DNA of 64,000 bases from Polyangium mundeleinium (GCF_028369105.1 NZ_JAQNDO010000001.1:11130501-11194500); one strand, 5' to 3'. Shown: positions 1-9,706, counted from the first letter of the stretch. The notes: a model not told the origin generated them from the letters alone. Numbers and translations are program-made.

Positions 1-1
1 G

Positions 2-682
2 ACGGTGCCGCCGCCGCCGATGGGCGCAGGGGAGTCGGCGACGGCGGCGGGCATCGGCGTCGTGATGCCGGGCGTGATCTCCGCGCCGACGGTCGTGGCC
101 GCAGTGACGACGGTCTCGCCGCCGAGCAGCCCGACCGGGACGGGGCCACGATCCGCGACGACCGCGCAGGCGAACGCGTCGATCCTGTACGGGCCGACGG
201 TGATGGCGAGCGTGGCGAGCCTGGGTTTGTCGGAGCCGACGCCCGCGCCGACGCAAGCGCCCGAAGCGACGAACTCGTCACGCGCGTCGCACCCTTCGGC
301 GCCTGCGCAAGCCTCGCCGCGCGCGTCGGAGCCGACGCCCGCGCCTCTGTCGGCCGCGCACACGCCGCCGCCGATGGCGAAGAGCCTGATCACGACGGCC
401 GCTACAGCGCCCTCGGAGCCGCGGAAGATCCCGCTCATCCCGGCGCTGATCGCGGCGCTCGTGTGCTTGATCCTCCTGTTCGTCAGCATCGCGGTGTTCC
501 GCGGGCACGACGAGCCGTCGACCGATTCCGGGGCCGGCGCGAGCACGACGAAGGCGAACGCAGGCTCCGGCGCGAGCACGACGAAGTCGAACGCCGGATC
601 CGGCGCGCCGACGACGGGTACCGAATCGTCGAAGAAGACGAAAAAGCGAGAGTGGGACAAGATCGACTGGAACAAAAAGTAG
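2..682 (+). CDS. C-terminal part of a single-pass membrane protein, 5' end outside the window
   Basis: The frame is open to the left edge, so only the C-terminal ~225 residues are seen. Residues 1-140 (counted from the GTG at base 5) are a low-complexity Pro/Ala/Thr linker. Residues 142-165 form a convincing membrane helix. The last ~58 residues carry three near-identical ten-residue units (core GSGASTTK), then a Lys/Trp-rich end. Hanks-type Ser/Thr kinases of myxobacteria often have this linker-helix-tail architecture after the kinase domain, so the missing N-terminus may be a kinase. That is inference, because no catalytic motif lies inside the window. Confidence 0.7.
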   Translation, partial: TVPPPPMGAGESATAAGIGVVMPGVISAPTVVAAVTTVSPPSSPTGTGPRSATTAQANASILYGPTVMASVASLGLSEPTPAPTQAPEATNSSRASHPSAPAQASPRASEPTPAPLSAAHTPPPMAKSLITTAATAPSEPRKIPLIPALIAALVCLILLFVSIAVFRGHDEPSTDSGAGASTTKANAGSGASTTKSNAGSGAPTTGTESSKKTKKREWDKIDWNKK

Positions 683-882
683 CTCGCCCGCGCATTGCAA
701 AGTCGCAATCCATCCGTTGCAAAAGCGGGCACACGAACGTGGGCTTACGTCCCACGGAGGGCAGGCGGAGTCGTCGAGATCGGGAAGAACGCGTATCGAA
801 TGTTCGAGACGGTTCCGGCGTTGATCTTGCATACTTGACCCATTCAGGCCTCGCTCGACCGTAACGCGCGAGGCAGGGGGCC

Positions 883-1722
883 GTGGTGCTGGGCGTCATT
901 CTCCTCGGGTTCCAAAACTACGTACGCGAACGGCTCGGCGAGGAGCTCTGGCGAACGATCCGGAACGAAGCCGGCGTCGCCGAACGGGTGTACCTGCCCT
1001 CCCAGTCGTACCCGGGCGAAGAGCTCTCCGCGCTCGCGACGAGCATGTCGCGCATGACGGGCATGTCGCCCGCCCTCGTGCTGGAGAGCTTCGGCGACAC
1101 GCTCGCGTCCGAGCTCCTGAAGGTCTACGGCAACCTCGTCGATCCACGCTGGCGGGTGCTCGACCTGCTCGTGCACAGCGAGGAGCTCATCGAGCGGATG
1201 GCGCAACGGAGCGGCGATGTGACGCCCCAATCACCGGTGACCGCGCGCTGGGGGCGCGACGGTGAAGTGGTGCTGGTGTACCAGTCGCACCTGAAGGGCT
1301 GCGCGCTGATCAAGGGCATCGTGCGAGGGCTCGGCGCGAACATGGAGCAGCCGGTGATCCTCGACGAGGGGCGGTGCATGCTCGCAGGCGCGTCGGCATG
1401 CGAGATGGCCATCCGGCTCGAACGAACGACGCAGCTCACGGAGCGGGCGCAAGGGCTCGCGCGAAGGCTGACGCCGCCGGCGATGAGTCGATCGGCGCTC
1501 AAAACCGCGCTGTTCGGCGATCGCTCGGACATGCCGTCGGTGCCGCCGCCGCCCGCATCCTCGTCGGCGTGGAGGACCGAGACGAAGACGAGCCCGCCGG
1601 CGAGCAGCGTGGCGCCCGCGCGGATCTCCTCGCTGCCAGCCGCGCCGAGCCTCCCGAGCACGCCGAGCACGCCGCCGCCAAGCTCCGACGGCGACCCGTC
1701 GGAGCCCTGGCGTCGGCGCTGA
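883..1722 (+). CDS. Heme NO-binding (HNOB/H-NOX-like) domain protein with Pro-rich tail
   Basis: Residues 1-185 match the H-NOX fold of soluble guanylate cyclase and bacterial NO sensors. They have the N-terminal GxxxxxFxxYVxxxxGEELW pattern, a central region corresponding to the sGC helix before the proximal ligand, and a candidate proximal histidine at residue 98 (context LLVHSEEL). The canonical YxSxR propionate-binding motif appears as YQSHL at ~133-137, with Leu where Arg is expected, so heme binding may be altered. Residues ~200-279 are a disordered Pro/Ser/Ala tail with no output domain. It stands alone, followed by a convergent TPR gene, so any partner would act in trans. GTG start at 883 follows a purine-rich stretch (aggcaggggg); GTG 886 is an alternative. 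Confidence 0.75.
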   Translation: MVLGVILLGFQNYVRERLGEELWRTIRNEAGVAERVYLPSQSYPGEELSALATSMSRMTGMSPALVLESFGDTLASELLKVYGNLVDPRWRVLDLLVHSEELIERMAQRSGDVTPQSPVTARWGRDGEVVLVYQSHLKGCALIKGIVRGLGANMEQPVILDEGRCMLAGASACEMAIRLERTTQLTERAQGLARRLTPPAMSRSALKTALFGDRSDMPSVPPPPASSSAWRTETKTSPPASSVAPARISSLPAAPSLPSTPSTPPPSSDGDPSEPWRRR

Positions 1723-1731
1723 TCCAAAGCG

Positions 1732-4700
1732 TTACGCGTTCGTCCAGACGGTGCCCGCGCGGCGCCGCTCCGCATACGAGGGCGAGCTGAGCGCGAAGCG
1801 GAGGAGGTCGCCCGTGACCGGATGCAGCACGACGAGGCGAGGATCCTCGGCCGCGCGCGCGACGTCCCGATCGATGCGGCAGAGGTGATCGATCGCGGCG
1901 ACGAGGTCGCCGGAGAGCAGATATCCGAGGCGGTTTTCGCTGCGACGAACCCCGGCAGCGAGGTGGCGGATGTCGTAGCCGGGCGCGGCGGAGGGGAGGA
2001 TCTCTTCGAGGAGCTTGCGTTGCCTGCGGCCGATGGCGCGCTGCACGTGGACGCTGAAGGCCTGGGCAGCCTGCTCGCGCACGGGGCCGAGGTCACGCGC
2101 GCCGAAGGAGGGATCGACGGTGCGCATGGCGGCGATGAGGAGGGCGTCACACGACTCGAGGGCGAGCTCGTCGAGCCAGGTGGGGCCGAGCGCGATCCGC
2201 ACGAAGAGGCGGCCGAGGGCGAAGGCTTGCTCGGGCTCGGGCAGCTCGGCGAACGCGACGGGGCCGACGATGGCCGGCGGATCGCCGGGATACACGCGCG
2301 GCATGCCCTGCCAGGTCTGCGAGAGGTAGAGCTCGAACCCCTCGATGCCGAGGCTCTTGGCGATGCGATCGGCGAGGCGATACGTGAAGCTGTTGTCCCG
2401 CGAGCCGATGCGGTCGCGCGAGGAGATGCCGAGGCTCGACAGCTCGAAGCGCAAGGCCTTGTGCGCGATGGGCGCGATGGCCGCGGCGGCGAGGAGCATG
2501 GGGCTCTGGGCCTCGGGGACGATGAGGCGGTGGAGCTCGGGGCCCGCGAAGACGCCGGGAGGCAGCGCCTCGGGCGACATGCGGCGCGCGCGGAGGCGCG
2601 TGATGCGGTCGGGTTTGACGTCGCCGAGGCAAGCGCGGGCCTCCTCGACGGTGAGGCGCTCCTCGGCGCGTCCATCCTTGGCGAGCGCAGATTCGAGCGC
2701 GGCGAGGGCAGCGGAGAGTTCGCCGGTCTTCGCGAGGGCGTCGATGTCGGTCGCGAGGACGTCGCGGAGGACCTGGACGGCATCGGCGTTGCGGTTGGCA
2801 GCGTCGAGGCCGCGGCCGAGCGCGGCGCGGGCCTCGGGGCCGGCGCTGGGGAGCGCGACGGCCTGCTGGAGGTGCACGACGCCGTCGCGCGGGCGCACGA
2901 GGACGGTGACTTCGAGCAAGCCGATCGTGGTGAGCCAGCGCGGGTCGATGGGCAGTCGGCGCGCAGAGGCGATCTCGAGGACCTGGCCGATCGCCGCGAC
3001 ATACTGAGCCGCGCCGTCGGGCGTCTCGACGCGGTAGAGGCGCGCGAGGGCGCCCCAGGGGCGCATGTCGGTCGGGCCGTGCGCGATGGCGTCGCAGAGC
3101 GCGCGGACGATGCCTGCACGATCACCGGCCTCGCGTTGCGCTTCGGCGAGGCGGAGGCAAACGTCGACGCGGGTGCGCGCGTCGGGCGAGGCGTCCGCGA
3201 GGCGCGTGAGCGCATGCACGGCGAGCGCGTGATCCCCGCGCTTGGCGGCGATCTGGTAGAGGCGGTCGAGCGCGAAGGCGTTCGAGGGCTCCATCGTGAG
3301 CACGGCCTGGACGCACTGCTCGGCGCGCGGAAGGTCGGCGAGCGGGCCTTCGTAGAGGGTCGCGAGCTCGAAGTACGCCGCGGTGCGCGCCTCGGGGACG
3401 GCCGCGATCGAGACGATGCGCTGCCACGCGTCGCGAGCCTCGGCCGGGAGGCGCTGCGCGGTGTAGAGGCGCGCGGTGAGCATGAGCGCGGGGACGTCGT
3501 CGGGCGTCTCGGCGAGGACACGGCGCATGGCCGCGACGCCGATGCTCGCATCGGGCGAGGTGCCGCCGGCCTCGTGGTGGCGAAGGACGGCGCGGCCGAT
3601 TTCGGTGCCGAGCAGGACGATCTGCGCGGACGACGTGGCGCGTTCGAGCGCGGCGCCAAGGCGATCGGCGAGGCGCGCAGGATCGAGCGCGAGGCCCCGG
3701 GCAAGCGCGCGCGCAGCGGGCTCGCAGTCGGGGTCTTCGCGGAGCGCGTTCTCGTAGAGATCGAGGGCCTCGCCCATGAGGCCGGGCTCCTCGGCAGTGA
3801 GCTGTGCGGCGCGGACGAGGTGTCCGGCACGGCGAGGAGCGCCCTCGACGATCCGGGCGAGCGCGCGGTTCGCCGTGATGAGCGCCGAGCGATCGCCGAG
3901 CTCGCCGGCGAGCCGATCGAGGCCACGCGCGGCGAGCAAGCTGTCGGGGAAAAGCGCGAGGGTGTCGCGGTAGCCGGCGAGCGAGGCGCGGGCGAGCGAG
4001 GCGTCGCCGCCGCGGGCCTTGGCCTCGACGAGGATCGCCTCTTCGAGCTGGAAGAATCCGCGGGCGAAAGGTTCGCGCGCGAGGGATTTGCGCGCGGTGA
4101 TCGACGCGAGGAGGAGCGCGCCCGCAGGGCCCGTGGAGGCCGGCGAGATGGCGCCTTCGACGAGGCGACCGGCGATGCGGATGATCGCGTCGTGGACGCT
4201 GCTGTCGGCCGGGCGCTCGGCGACGACGCGGCCGAGCGCGTCGAGGACCACGTCACTCGGGATGCGCTCCTCCAGCGTGACGAGGTGCGCGAGCGCGCCC
4301 GTGCGGGCGATGACCGATCGCGCGGCGGCCGCCTGCCCGCGGAGAACATCGGCGAGGGCGACGGCCTGCGCGCTCCTGTGCAGGTGCTCGAGCATGCGCA
4401 ACGCCGGGACGTGATCGGGCACGACGGTGGTGAGCCCTTCGAGCAGCCCCACGGCCTCGCGGCGATCCTTGCGGCAGAGCACGTCGGCGAAGGCGATGCG
4501 GATCGCGTGATCGACGGACGCCGGCGGGTGACGCGCGAGCCAGCCAGCGTAAAGCGCGGCAAGCTCGTCGGTCGCGCGGCGCCGCACGAGGATGCGCTCC
4601 ATGGCCTCGACGACGGCCGGATCGAAGGCGCCCTCTGGGGAGGACGAGAGCGCATCCGCGGCCGCGAGGGTCGCGAGCGCGGCCTGGTCATCGCCGAGCA

Positions 4701-7293
4701 AGAGCTCCTCGACCTCGGCAGCCTGGAACAGAAAGCTCGCGCGCGCGATCGGCCCGGAGGCACCGTCGGCGAGCTTTTTCAGCGAGGTGACGAGGCGACG
4801 ATGATCCCCCGTGGCGCGGAGCAGGCGCGTGATCTCGAGCCCAGGCATCGGGTGATCGGGGCGCAGCCGCGCGGCCTCCTCGTAGGCCTTCACGGCCTCC
4901 TGCGGGCGCTTGAGGCGGAGCTCGTCGAAGCGCGCGACCTCGATCCAGAGCCCGAACGACCCTGCGGGATCGTTGCGGATGAGCCCGAGGAGCGCTTGTT
5001 TCGCCTCCTCGTTCCGGCCCGCGCGCGTGAGCAGACGGAAGCGCGCGCGCAGCGCGTCCGGGTCGGTCGCCTTCACGGCGAGCGCCCGATCCACGAGATC
5101 GATCGCGCGATCCCGATCGCCCATGCGCTCGCCGACCACGTCCGCGGCACGGAGCAGGAGCCTGCGCTTGAGTGCAGAATCCTGGGTCAGCTCGGACTCG
5201 GCGACGAGCGCCTGCCCGAGCCTGCGGTAATCGCTGGCGCGCTGCGCGTTTCGTTGCATCGCGAGGACCGCGGTGCGCCGCACGGGATCGAGCGCGAGGA
5301 TCTGATCGAGCACCTCCATCGCGCGCTCGGGCTGACCGAGCTCGTCCTCCCAGATGCTCACGAGCTTTTCGAGCAGTGCGATCTTGCGAGGCGCCTCGGC
5401 CTGGGCCTGCGCGGCCTGCGTGTAGAGGTCAATGCGCGCGCGCACGGCCGCGTCGGGCTCGCGCGCGGGCTTCTCCAGGAGCGCGGTGAGCGCGTCGAAG
5501 ATCGCGGCATCGCCGGGGTTCACGGTCCACGCCGCCTTCAGGTAGGCGATGGCGTCCTCGCGCTTGCGCAGGTGCCGCTCGCAGATGTCGGCCGCGCGCA
5601 TGAGCGACGCGACGCGCTGGTGCGCGGGCCGCTCGGCATTGCCCTCCGCAGCCCACACTTCGACGCGACGCTCGTGCCGGCCGAGGCGCTGCAGCGCGCG
5701 GTCGAGCCGCTCTCGCGTCGACTCGTCCACGGGATCGTGCAGGAGCGCCTGCTCGGCGTGAACGGCCGCGTTCTCCGCTTGCCCGAGCGCGTCGTAGATC
5801 TCCGAGAGCCGCACGTGCGCGTGCGCGATCGCCTCCTGCCCGGTCAGCATGGCGAGCTCGCGCTTCCGCGTGATCGAAGCCTGTTCGAGCGCCCCTTCTT
5901 GCTCCTGCAGCCGGCTCAGCTCGGTGAGGATCCGGCGCGCGGTCGGCGTCCCCGCGGGCGCGCGCGAGGTGGCGCGGCCGAGGAGCGAGATCGCCTCGTG
6001 TGGATCCCGCGCTCGCTCCCCCTGGATCCGCGCCGCCGTGTACAGCAGCCGCGAAGCGCGATCATCTTCGAGCTCGTGCTCGGCCTCGGCGGAGAGCGAG
6101 TCGCAGTACGCGCGCGGCTCGTCGTGGCGGACGTGGTGCCGCGAGAGCGCCGCGCGGACCGGCCCCGGCGCGGGTTCGAAGTTGACGGCGCGTTCGAGCG
6201 CCGCGGTCGCGAGCGCCGGTTGCTGGAGCATGTCGTCGAGGACCGCCGCGCGCTCGACGTGGAGCCACGCGGCGAGCCGCGCGTCCCCGTCGGGCTTGCC
6301 CGCCTCGGGGGCATACGCGTCGGCCATGCGTTCGAGATGCTTGGCGAGCGACTCCGCGAGATCACGCCCCTTCGCGCGCTCGATCTCGCGGCGCAGCACC
6401 GCCTCCAGGCCGCGCAGCGCGTGCGGGTGCGCGGGCACGAGCTCGAGGGCCTTTCCGTAGGCCGCGCGCGCCTCGGGCCAGCGCCCGAGATCGGCCGTGG
6501 CGCGCGCGCGCTCGACGAGCAGATCCGCGCGCTCGGCGTCGCTCTCCGCGACCACGAGCTCGTCGTCGATGACCGAGATCCGCTCCAGCCGATCCTCGGG
6601 CTCGAACAGGTGCCGGAGCCGCGACAGCGCCGGGCCGAGCGCGCGCGTGATCGAGCGTGCGGCCGCGAACGAGCGCCGCGCCGCGATCCGATCGTGCTCG
6701 ACGCGCTCCTCGACGAGACCACGCTCGACGAGGGCGCGCGCCGCGGCCACGGGATCGGCGCTCGTGATGCGCTCGGCGCGCCGCGTAAGCTCGACGCCGA
6801 GCGTGACCGGCTCGTTCGAAACTGCCGCGACAGGCTCGGCGGGCGCGACGGCGGGCGCAGTGGGCGCGGCGGGTGCAGCCGCAGGCGTGGCGGCAGGCGC
6901 GGCTCCCGTCGCGACGGTGGTCGCGCGACGCGGCGGCGCGGGACGCCCCGGGACGGGCGGCGGCGCCATCGGCGGCAGCGGTGGCGGCGCCATCGGAGGC
7001 AATTGCGCGGGCGCGGCGGGCTCCGGTGCTGCGCGCACCACGGTCGTCGCGGGCTTCGGCGGGAGCGGCCCCACCGCGGGCACGACCTTGCCGGGCGGCG
7101 CGGGCTTCGGCGCGGACGCGCCTTGCGGCGGCTGCGCGGCTTGCGCGGGCGGCGCGGGCTTTCCGGGCGCGGCGGGCTTCCCCTTGTCCGGCACGTCCCA
7201 GCCCGCGTCCACGGACATCATGGCGGGTCGCGCTTGCGGGGTGGGTTTGTCCTCGGCCTTCGGCTCGTCGGGGCGCTCGTCGTTCTCGGCCAC
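1732..7293 (-). CDS. Giant tetratricopeptide-repeat protein (1853 aa)
   Basis: The first ~170 residues are a Pro/Ala-rich, probably disordered segment. From about residue 180 to ~1500 the protein is a long array of helical TPR-like units, many with the W/L/G/Y-A-A-x-A pattern (for example residues around the phrase WPEARAAYGKALEL). The last ~250 residues look globular and non-repetitive. No signal peptide or membrane helix is visible, so it is probably a cytoplasmic scaffold; partners are unknown. It starts with GTG at 7293, and a candidate -10 lies only ~8 bases upstream. It converges on the HNOB gene with a 9-base gap. A 1909-codon antisense frame overlaps it, but only this strand gives sensible repeat structure and codon bias. 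Confidence 0.85.
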   Translation of the reverse strand: MAENDERPDEPKAEDKPTPQARPAMMSVDAGWDVPDKGKPAAPGKPAPPAQAAQPPQGASAPKPAPPGKVVPAVGPLPPKPATTVVRAAPEPAAPAQLPPMAPPPLPPMAPPPVPGRPAPPRRATTVATGAAPAATPAAAPAAPTAPAVAPAEPVAAVSNEPVTLGVELTRRAERITSADPVAAARALVERGLVEERVEHDRIAARRSFAAARSITRALGPALSRLRHLFEPEDRLERISVIDDELVVAESDAERADLLVERARATADLGRWPEARAAYGKALELVPAHPHALRGLEAVLRREIERAKGRDLAESLAKHLERMADAYAPEAGKPDGDARLAAWLHVERAAVLDDMLQQPALATAALERAVNFEPAPGPVRAALSRHHVRHDEPRAYCDSLSAEAEHELEDDRASRLLYTAARIQGERARDPHEAISLLGRATSRAPAGTPTARRILTELSRLQEQEGALEQASITRKRELAMLTGQEAIAHAHVRLSEIYDALGQAENAAVHAEQALLHDPVDESTRERLDRALQRLGRHERRVEVWAAEGNAERPAHQRVASLMRAADICERHLRKREDAIAYLKAAWTVNPGDAAIFDALTALLEKPAREPDAAVRARIDLYTQAAQAQAEAPRKIALLEKLVSIWEDELGQPERAMEVLDQILALDPVRRTAVLAMQRNAQRASDYRRLGQALVAESELTQDSALKRRLLLRAADVVGERMGDRDRAIDLVDRALAVKATDPDALRARFRLLTRAGRNEEAKQALLGLIRNDPAGSFGLWIEVARFDELRLKRPQEAVKAYEEAARLRPDHPMPGLEITRLLRATGDHRRLVTSLKKLADGASGPIARASFLFQAAEVEELLLGDDQAALATLAAADALSSSPEGAFDPAVVEAMERILVRRRATDELAALYAGWLARHPPASVDHAIRIAFADVLCRKDRREAVGLLEGLTTVVPDHVPALRMLEHLHRSAQAVALADVLRGQAAAARSVIARTGALAHLVTLEERIPSDVVLDALGRVVAERPADSSVHDAIIRIAGRLVEGAISPASTGPAGALLLASITARKSLAREPFARGFFQLEEAILVEAKARGGDASLARASLAGYRDTLALFPDSLLAARGLDRLAGELGDRSALITANRALARIVEGAPRRAGHLVRAAQLTAEEPGLMGEALDLYENALREDPDCEPAARALARGLALDPARLADRLGAALERATSSAQIVLLGTEIGRAVLRHHEAGGTSPDASIGVAAMRRVLAETPDDVPALMLTARLYTAQRLPAEARDAWQRIVSIAAVPEARTAAYFELATLYEGPLADLPRAEQCVQAVLTMEPSNAFALDRLYQIAAKRGDHALAVHALTRLADASPDARTRVDVCLRLAEAQREAGDRAGIVRALCDAIAHGPTDMRPWGALARLYRVETPDGAAQYVAAIGQVLEIASARRLPIDPRWLTTIGLLEVTVLVRPRDGVVHLQQAVALPSAGPEARAALGRGLDAANRNADAVQVLRDVLATDIDALAKTGELSAALAALESALAKDGRAEERLTVEEARACLGDVKPDRITRLRARRMSPEALPPGVFAGPELHRLIVPEAQSPMLLAAAAIAPIAHKALRFELSSLGISSRDRIGSRDNSFTYRLADRIAKSLGIEGFELYLSQTWQGMPRVYPGDPPAIVGPVAFAELPEPEQAFALGRLFVRIALGPTWLDELALESCDALLIAAMRTVDPSFGARDLGPVREQAAQAFSVHVQRAIGRRQRKLLEEILPSAAPGYDIRHLAAGVRRSENRLGYLLSGDLVAAIDHLCRIDRDVARAAEDPRLVVLHPVTGDLLRFALSSPSYAERRRAGTVWTNA

Positions 7294-7372
7294 GCGTCGA
7301 TGCTACACGGCTTGCCCGTCGATCGAGCAAGCCCTGGGCAAGAGAGGCCCCTCCTTCACCTGGGGACGGGCG

Positions 7373-8413
7373 TCAGTTGCACTTCGCGCCGATGCAGGCC
7401 GCGAACTCCGCGCCGCATTCGGACTGGATGCACCCGAAGTCTCCGCCGCAGTCGGGAAGCACGCCGACGGCGCAGGTCAGCACCTGGTCCACGAAGAACT
7501 GCACGTCGGCGCAGCCCTGGGCGACGCAGTTCGCCACGCACGTCACGCTGAATTTCGGGGGATTCGAGCCGAGATCGAGGCACCCGAGGGCGCACGTGAC
7601 CACTTCGAGGCAACCCTTCGTCTGGCAGGTCCCGCAGTCCTGGGGGCAGATCGAGCACGTCTCGAACGCCTCGCACTTGCCGTTCGGGCACACCGAACAG
7701 ACGCCGCAGTCCGTCTGGCACGAAGCGCACGTCTCGGTCCCGGTGCAGATACCGTCGCCGCATCCCGCGCACTTTCCGCAATCTCCAGGGCACGTGAAGC
7801 AGTTCTCGGTGCCCGCGTCGCACTCGTTGTCGCCGCAGCTCGGGCACGCGTCGCAGTCGGGCGCGCAGGAAAGGCAGTCCTCCGGCGCCGTGCAGAACCC
7901 ATCGCCGCAGCTCGAACACGCGCCGCAGTCCCCGGGGCACGACGCGCACGTCTCGCTCGCGTCGCACGCGCCGTTGCCGCACGTCTGGCAGAGCCCGCAA
8001 TCGACGGGGCACGTCGCGCAGCTCTCGTTCGGATCACACGTCTTGTCGCCGCAGCCCGCGCACGCGCCGCAGTCGAGCACACACGTCGCGCAGCTCTCCC
8101 CGTCGCCGCACGTTCCATCGCCGCAGCTCGCGCACACCCCGCAGTCGACGGGACAGTTCTCGCAGGCCTCGATCCCCGTACACGCGCCGTCGCCGCATCC
8201 CGCGCAGAACCCGCAATCCTGCGCGCATGTCGCGCACGTCTCCTCGGGATCACACGTGCCGTCGCCACACGCGCCGTCGCCGCCCAGGCTTCCCCCCTCC
8301 GCGGGCGTGATGCTCGTGCGACCGCAGCCGGCGAAGGGGAACAACGCGCCGAGCGCGCCGAGCAACATCACCCCGACGAACGACCTCTGCACGAAGCGCC
8401 GCGAGCTCTGCAT
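7373..8413 (-). CDS. Cys-rich repeat lipoprotein with nine tandem ~25-residue modules
   Basis: A lipoprotein signal peptide ends at a lipobox (FAGC, residues ~27-30). The mature part contains nine tandem modules, each starting CGDGxC or a close variant, followed by ExCxxC and then DCGxC, so six cysteines per unit, presumably paired. A different Cys-rich C-terminal domain of ~90 residues follows. Surface-exposed disulfide-rich proteins like this are typical of myxobacteria, and the function is unknown. I chose the ATG at 8413 because AGGTGG lies six bases upstream. An in-frame GTG at 8422 would add three residues. Export to the outer membrane or cell surface is inferred from the lipobox. Confidence 0.85.
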   Translation of the reverse strand: MQSSRRFVQRSFVGVMLLGALGALFPFAGCGRTSITPAEGGSLGGDGACGDGTCDPEETCATCAQDCGFCAGCGDGACTGIEACENCPVDCGVCASCGDGTCGDGESCATCVLDCGACAGCGDKTCDPNESCATCPVDCGLCQTCGNGACDASETCASCPGDCGACSSCGDGFCTAPEDCLSCAPDCDACPSCGDNECDAGTENCFTCPGDCGKCAGCGDGICTGTETCASCQTDCGVCSVCPNGKCEAFETCSICPQDCGTCQTKGCLEVVTCALGCLDLGSNPPKFSVTCVANCVAQGCADVQFFVDQVLTCAVGVLPDCGGDFGCIQSECGAEFAACIGAKCN

Positions 8414-8516
8414 GGGATCCACCTGTCGATACGAAAGAAAACGAAGCGAGCGAGCTTCGATCCTACCCGACGTGGCATCCCCGCGCTGCGCCCGCGCGGC
8501 CTTCTTTCAGGCGCAC

Positions 8517-8563
8517 AAAAAAGGACACCCCGGCGATCCGCAGAAAGCGGATCGCCGGGGTGT
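8517..8563 (-). terminator. Rho-independent terminator of the small lipoprotein gene
   Basis: A perfect 16-bp inverted repeat (arms 8525-8540 and 8548-8563) encloses a 7-base loop. Read on the minus strand it is followed by CC and six Ts (8517-8522). It begins nine bases after the stop codon of the 70-residue lipoprotein gene, which is textbook placement. Confidence 0.93.
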
Positions 8564-8571
8564 AAGTCGTT

Positions 8572-8784
8572 TCACTTCGGGGCGGCCTGGTCACCAGCCG
8601 GCGGCGCAGCCTGGTCACCCGCCGGGGCGGCGCCATCGGCCGGCTTCGCATCGGCCGGAGCACCCTCGGCCGGCTTCGCATCGGCCGGGGCACCCTCGGG
8701 CGACTTCGCCTCTTCCGCCGGAGCGCCGCCGCAGGCGACCGCGAGGAGGGAAACCGAGAGAGCGAGGATGATGTGCTTGATCAT
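8572..8784 (-). CDS. Small Pro/Ala-rich lipoprotein (70 aa)
   Basis: A short gene with a lipoprotein signal peptide (lipobox VACG, Cys at ~18). The mature part is ~50 residues made almost only of Ala, Pro, Gly, Asp, Glu and Lys, with repeated units of the form EGAPADAKPA and GDQAAP. A strong ribosome-binding site (GGAGG, ~9 bases upstream) and a perfect intrinsic terminator show that it is a real, separately transcribed gene. It is likely abundant in the envelope, by analogy with other tiny lipoproteins. The function is not recognisable. Confidence 0.85.
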   Translation of the reverse strand: MIKHIILALSVSLLAVACGGAPAEEAKSPEGAPADAKPAEGAPADAKPADGAAPAGDQAAPPAGDQAAPK

Positions 8785-8956
8785 GTTTGTGATCCTCCGT
8801 ACTAGCTAGAAGCTCCCGCAGACGTCCGACCTGCGGCACTCCCCTGGACGCCCAAGGTCTCTGGAACGGCTCACGCGAGCTCCAAAAAAATCTTTGTAGC
8901 CGCCGTGAGCCACCTGCCACACCCTGAGCGTCCTTAGACACGCAGGATTAACGAAA

Positions 8957-9706
8957 ATGGCGCCGAGACTTCAGCGCGGTCGGTTGCGGCTCGTCGAGCC
9001 ATCGCCCCGCCCCACGAACGAGGGCGACGAGGTGGCCGCTACGCCCATCGCCGACGATCGCGCCGAAGCCAAGCGCCCGCCCGAGACCTCGCGCGCCCCC
9101 AAAGGCAGCCGCTCCGCGCTCGCCGACCTGCCCGACGCGCAGCTCGTCGGCCTCGGCGCGGAGGGCGACGTCCAGGCCCTCGAGATCCTCTACCGGCGCC
9201 ACGTGGCCTTCGCGATCAACCTCGCCACGCGGATCGAGGGCTCGCCCCGCGACGTGGAGGACATCGTCCACGACGCGTTCCTCCGTGCCTTCGAGCGCCT
9301 GCGTGATCTCACCGATCGCGCAGCGTTCCGCGGCTGGCTCGGCTCGATCGTGGTGCACGCGGTCCGCTCGCGCATGCGGCGCGGCAAGCTCCTGAACCTC
9401 CTCGGGCTCGGCCGCGCGAGCGAGCCCGTGGATCTCGACGCGATCGCGAGCCCCGAGGCCTCGCCGCACGTGCGCGCGCAGCTCGCCCAGATCTACGCGC
9501 TCCTGCGCACGCTCCCCTCGGACGAGCGCATCGCCTGGACGCTCCGCTGCATCGACGGGCACGAGCTCGAAGCTGTCGCCGGGCTCACGCGGTGCTCGCT
9601 CGCCACCGTGAAACGTCGTATCACGCGCGCGCAGCGTTTCCTCGACGAACACTTCGTCGACCCGACCGGCAAGGAAGAACCGGTGAGCAAAGAGGTTGAC
9701 CAATGA
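8957..9706 (+). CDS. ECF-type RNA polymerase sigma factor
   Basis: The protein is 249 residues long with a ~55-residue N-terminal extension. Sigma region 2 follows at ~60-135 (ILYRRH, then DVEDIVHDAFLRAFERL, then FRGWLGSIVVH). A linker and region 4 follow at ~175-230 (LPSDERIAW, then a helix-turn-helix with CSLATVKRRI). It would direct RNA polymerase to a dedicated set of promoters. Its TGA overlaps the ATG of the next gene (ATGA), so it is translationally coupled to a FecR-like membrane protein that is the obvious candidate anti-sigma factor. The ATG at 8957 has a modest AGGA upstream. Confidence 0.93.
   Translation: MAPRLQRGRLRLVEPSPRPTNEGDEVAATPIADDRAEAKRPPETSRAPKGSRSALADLPDAQLVGLGAEGDVQALEILYRRHVAFAINLATRIEGSPRDVEDIVHDAFLRAFERLRDLTDRAAFRGWLGSIVVHAVRSRMRRGKLLNLLGLGRASEPVDLDAIASPEASPHVRAQLAQIYALLRTLPSDERIAWTLRCIDGHELEAVAGLTRCSLATVKRRITRAQRFLDEHFVDPTGKEEPVSKEVDQ

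Noticed and set aside
835-863. TTGACC before the HNOB gene as a promoter
   Set aside because: The best -10 at 17-19 bases is poor, so I do not list it as a feature.
1125-4763. A 1212-codon minus-strand frame in another phase of the TPR gene
   Set aside because: Ser/Arg/Pro-only composition and overlap with the real gene in the same region; no recognisable features.
1822-7551. A 1909-codon plus-strand frame opposite the giant TPR gene
   Set aside because: Its composition is only Arg/Gly/Ala/Asp/Glu with no domain, and the minus-strand reading has clear TPR units. It is a typical mirror of GC-rich codon bias.
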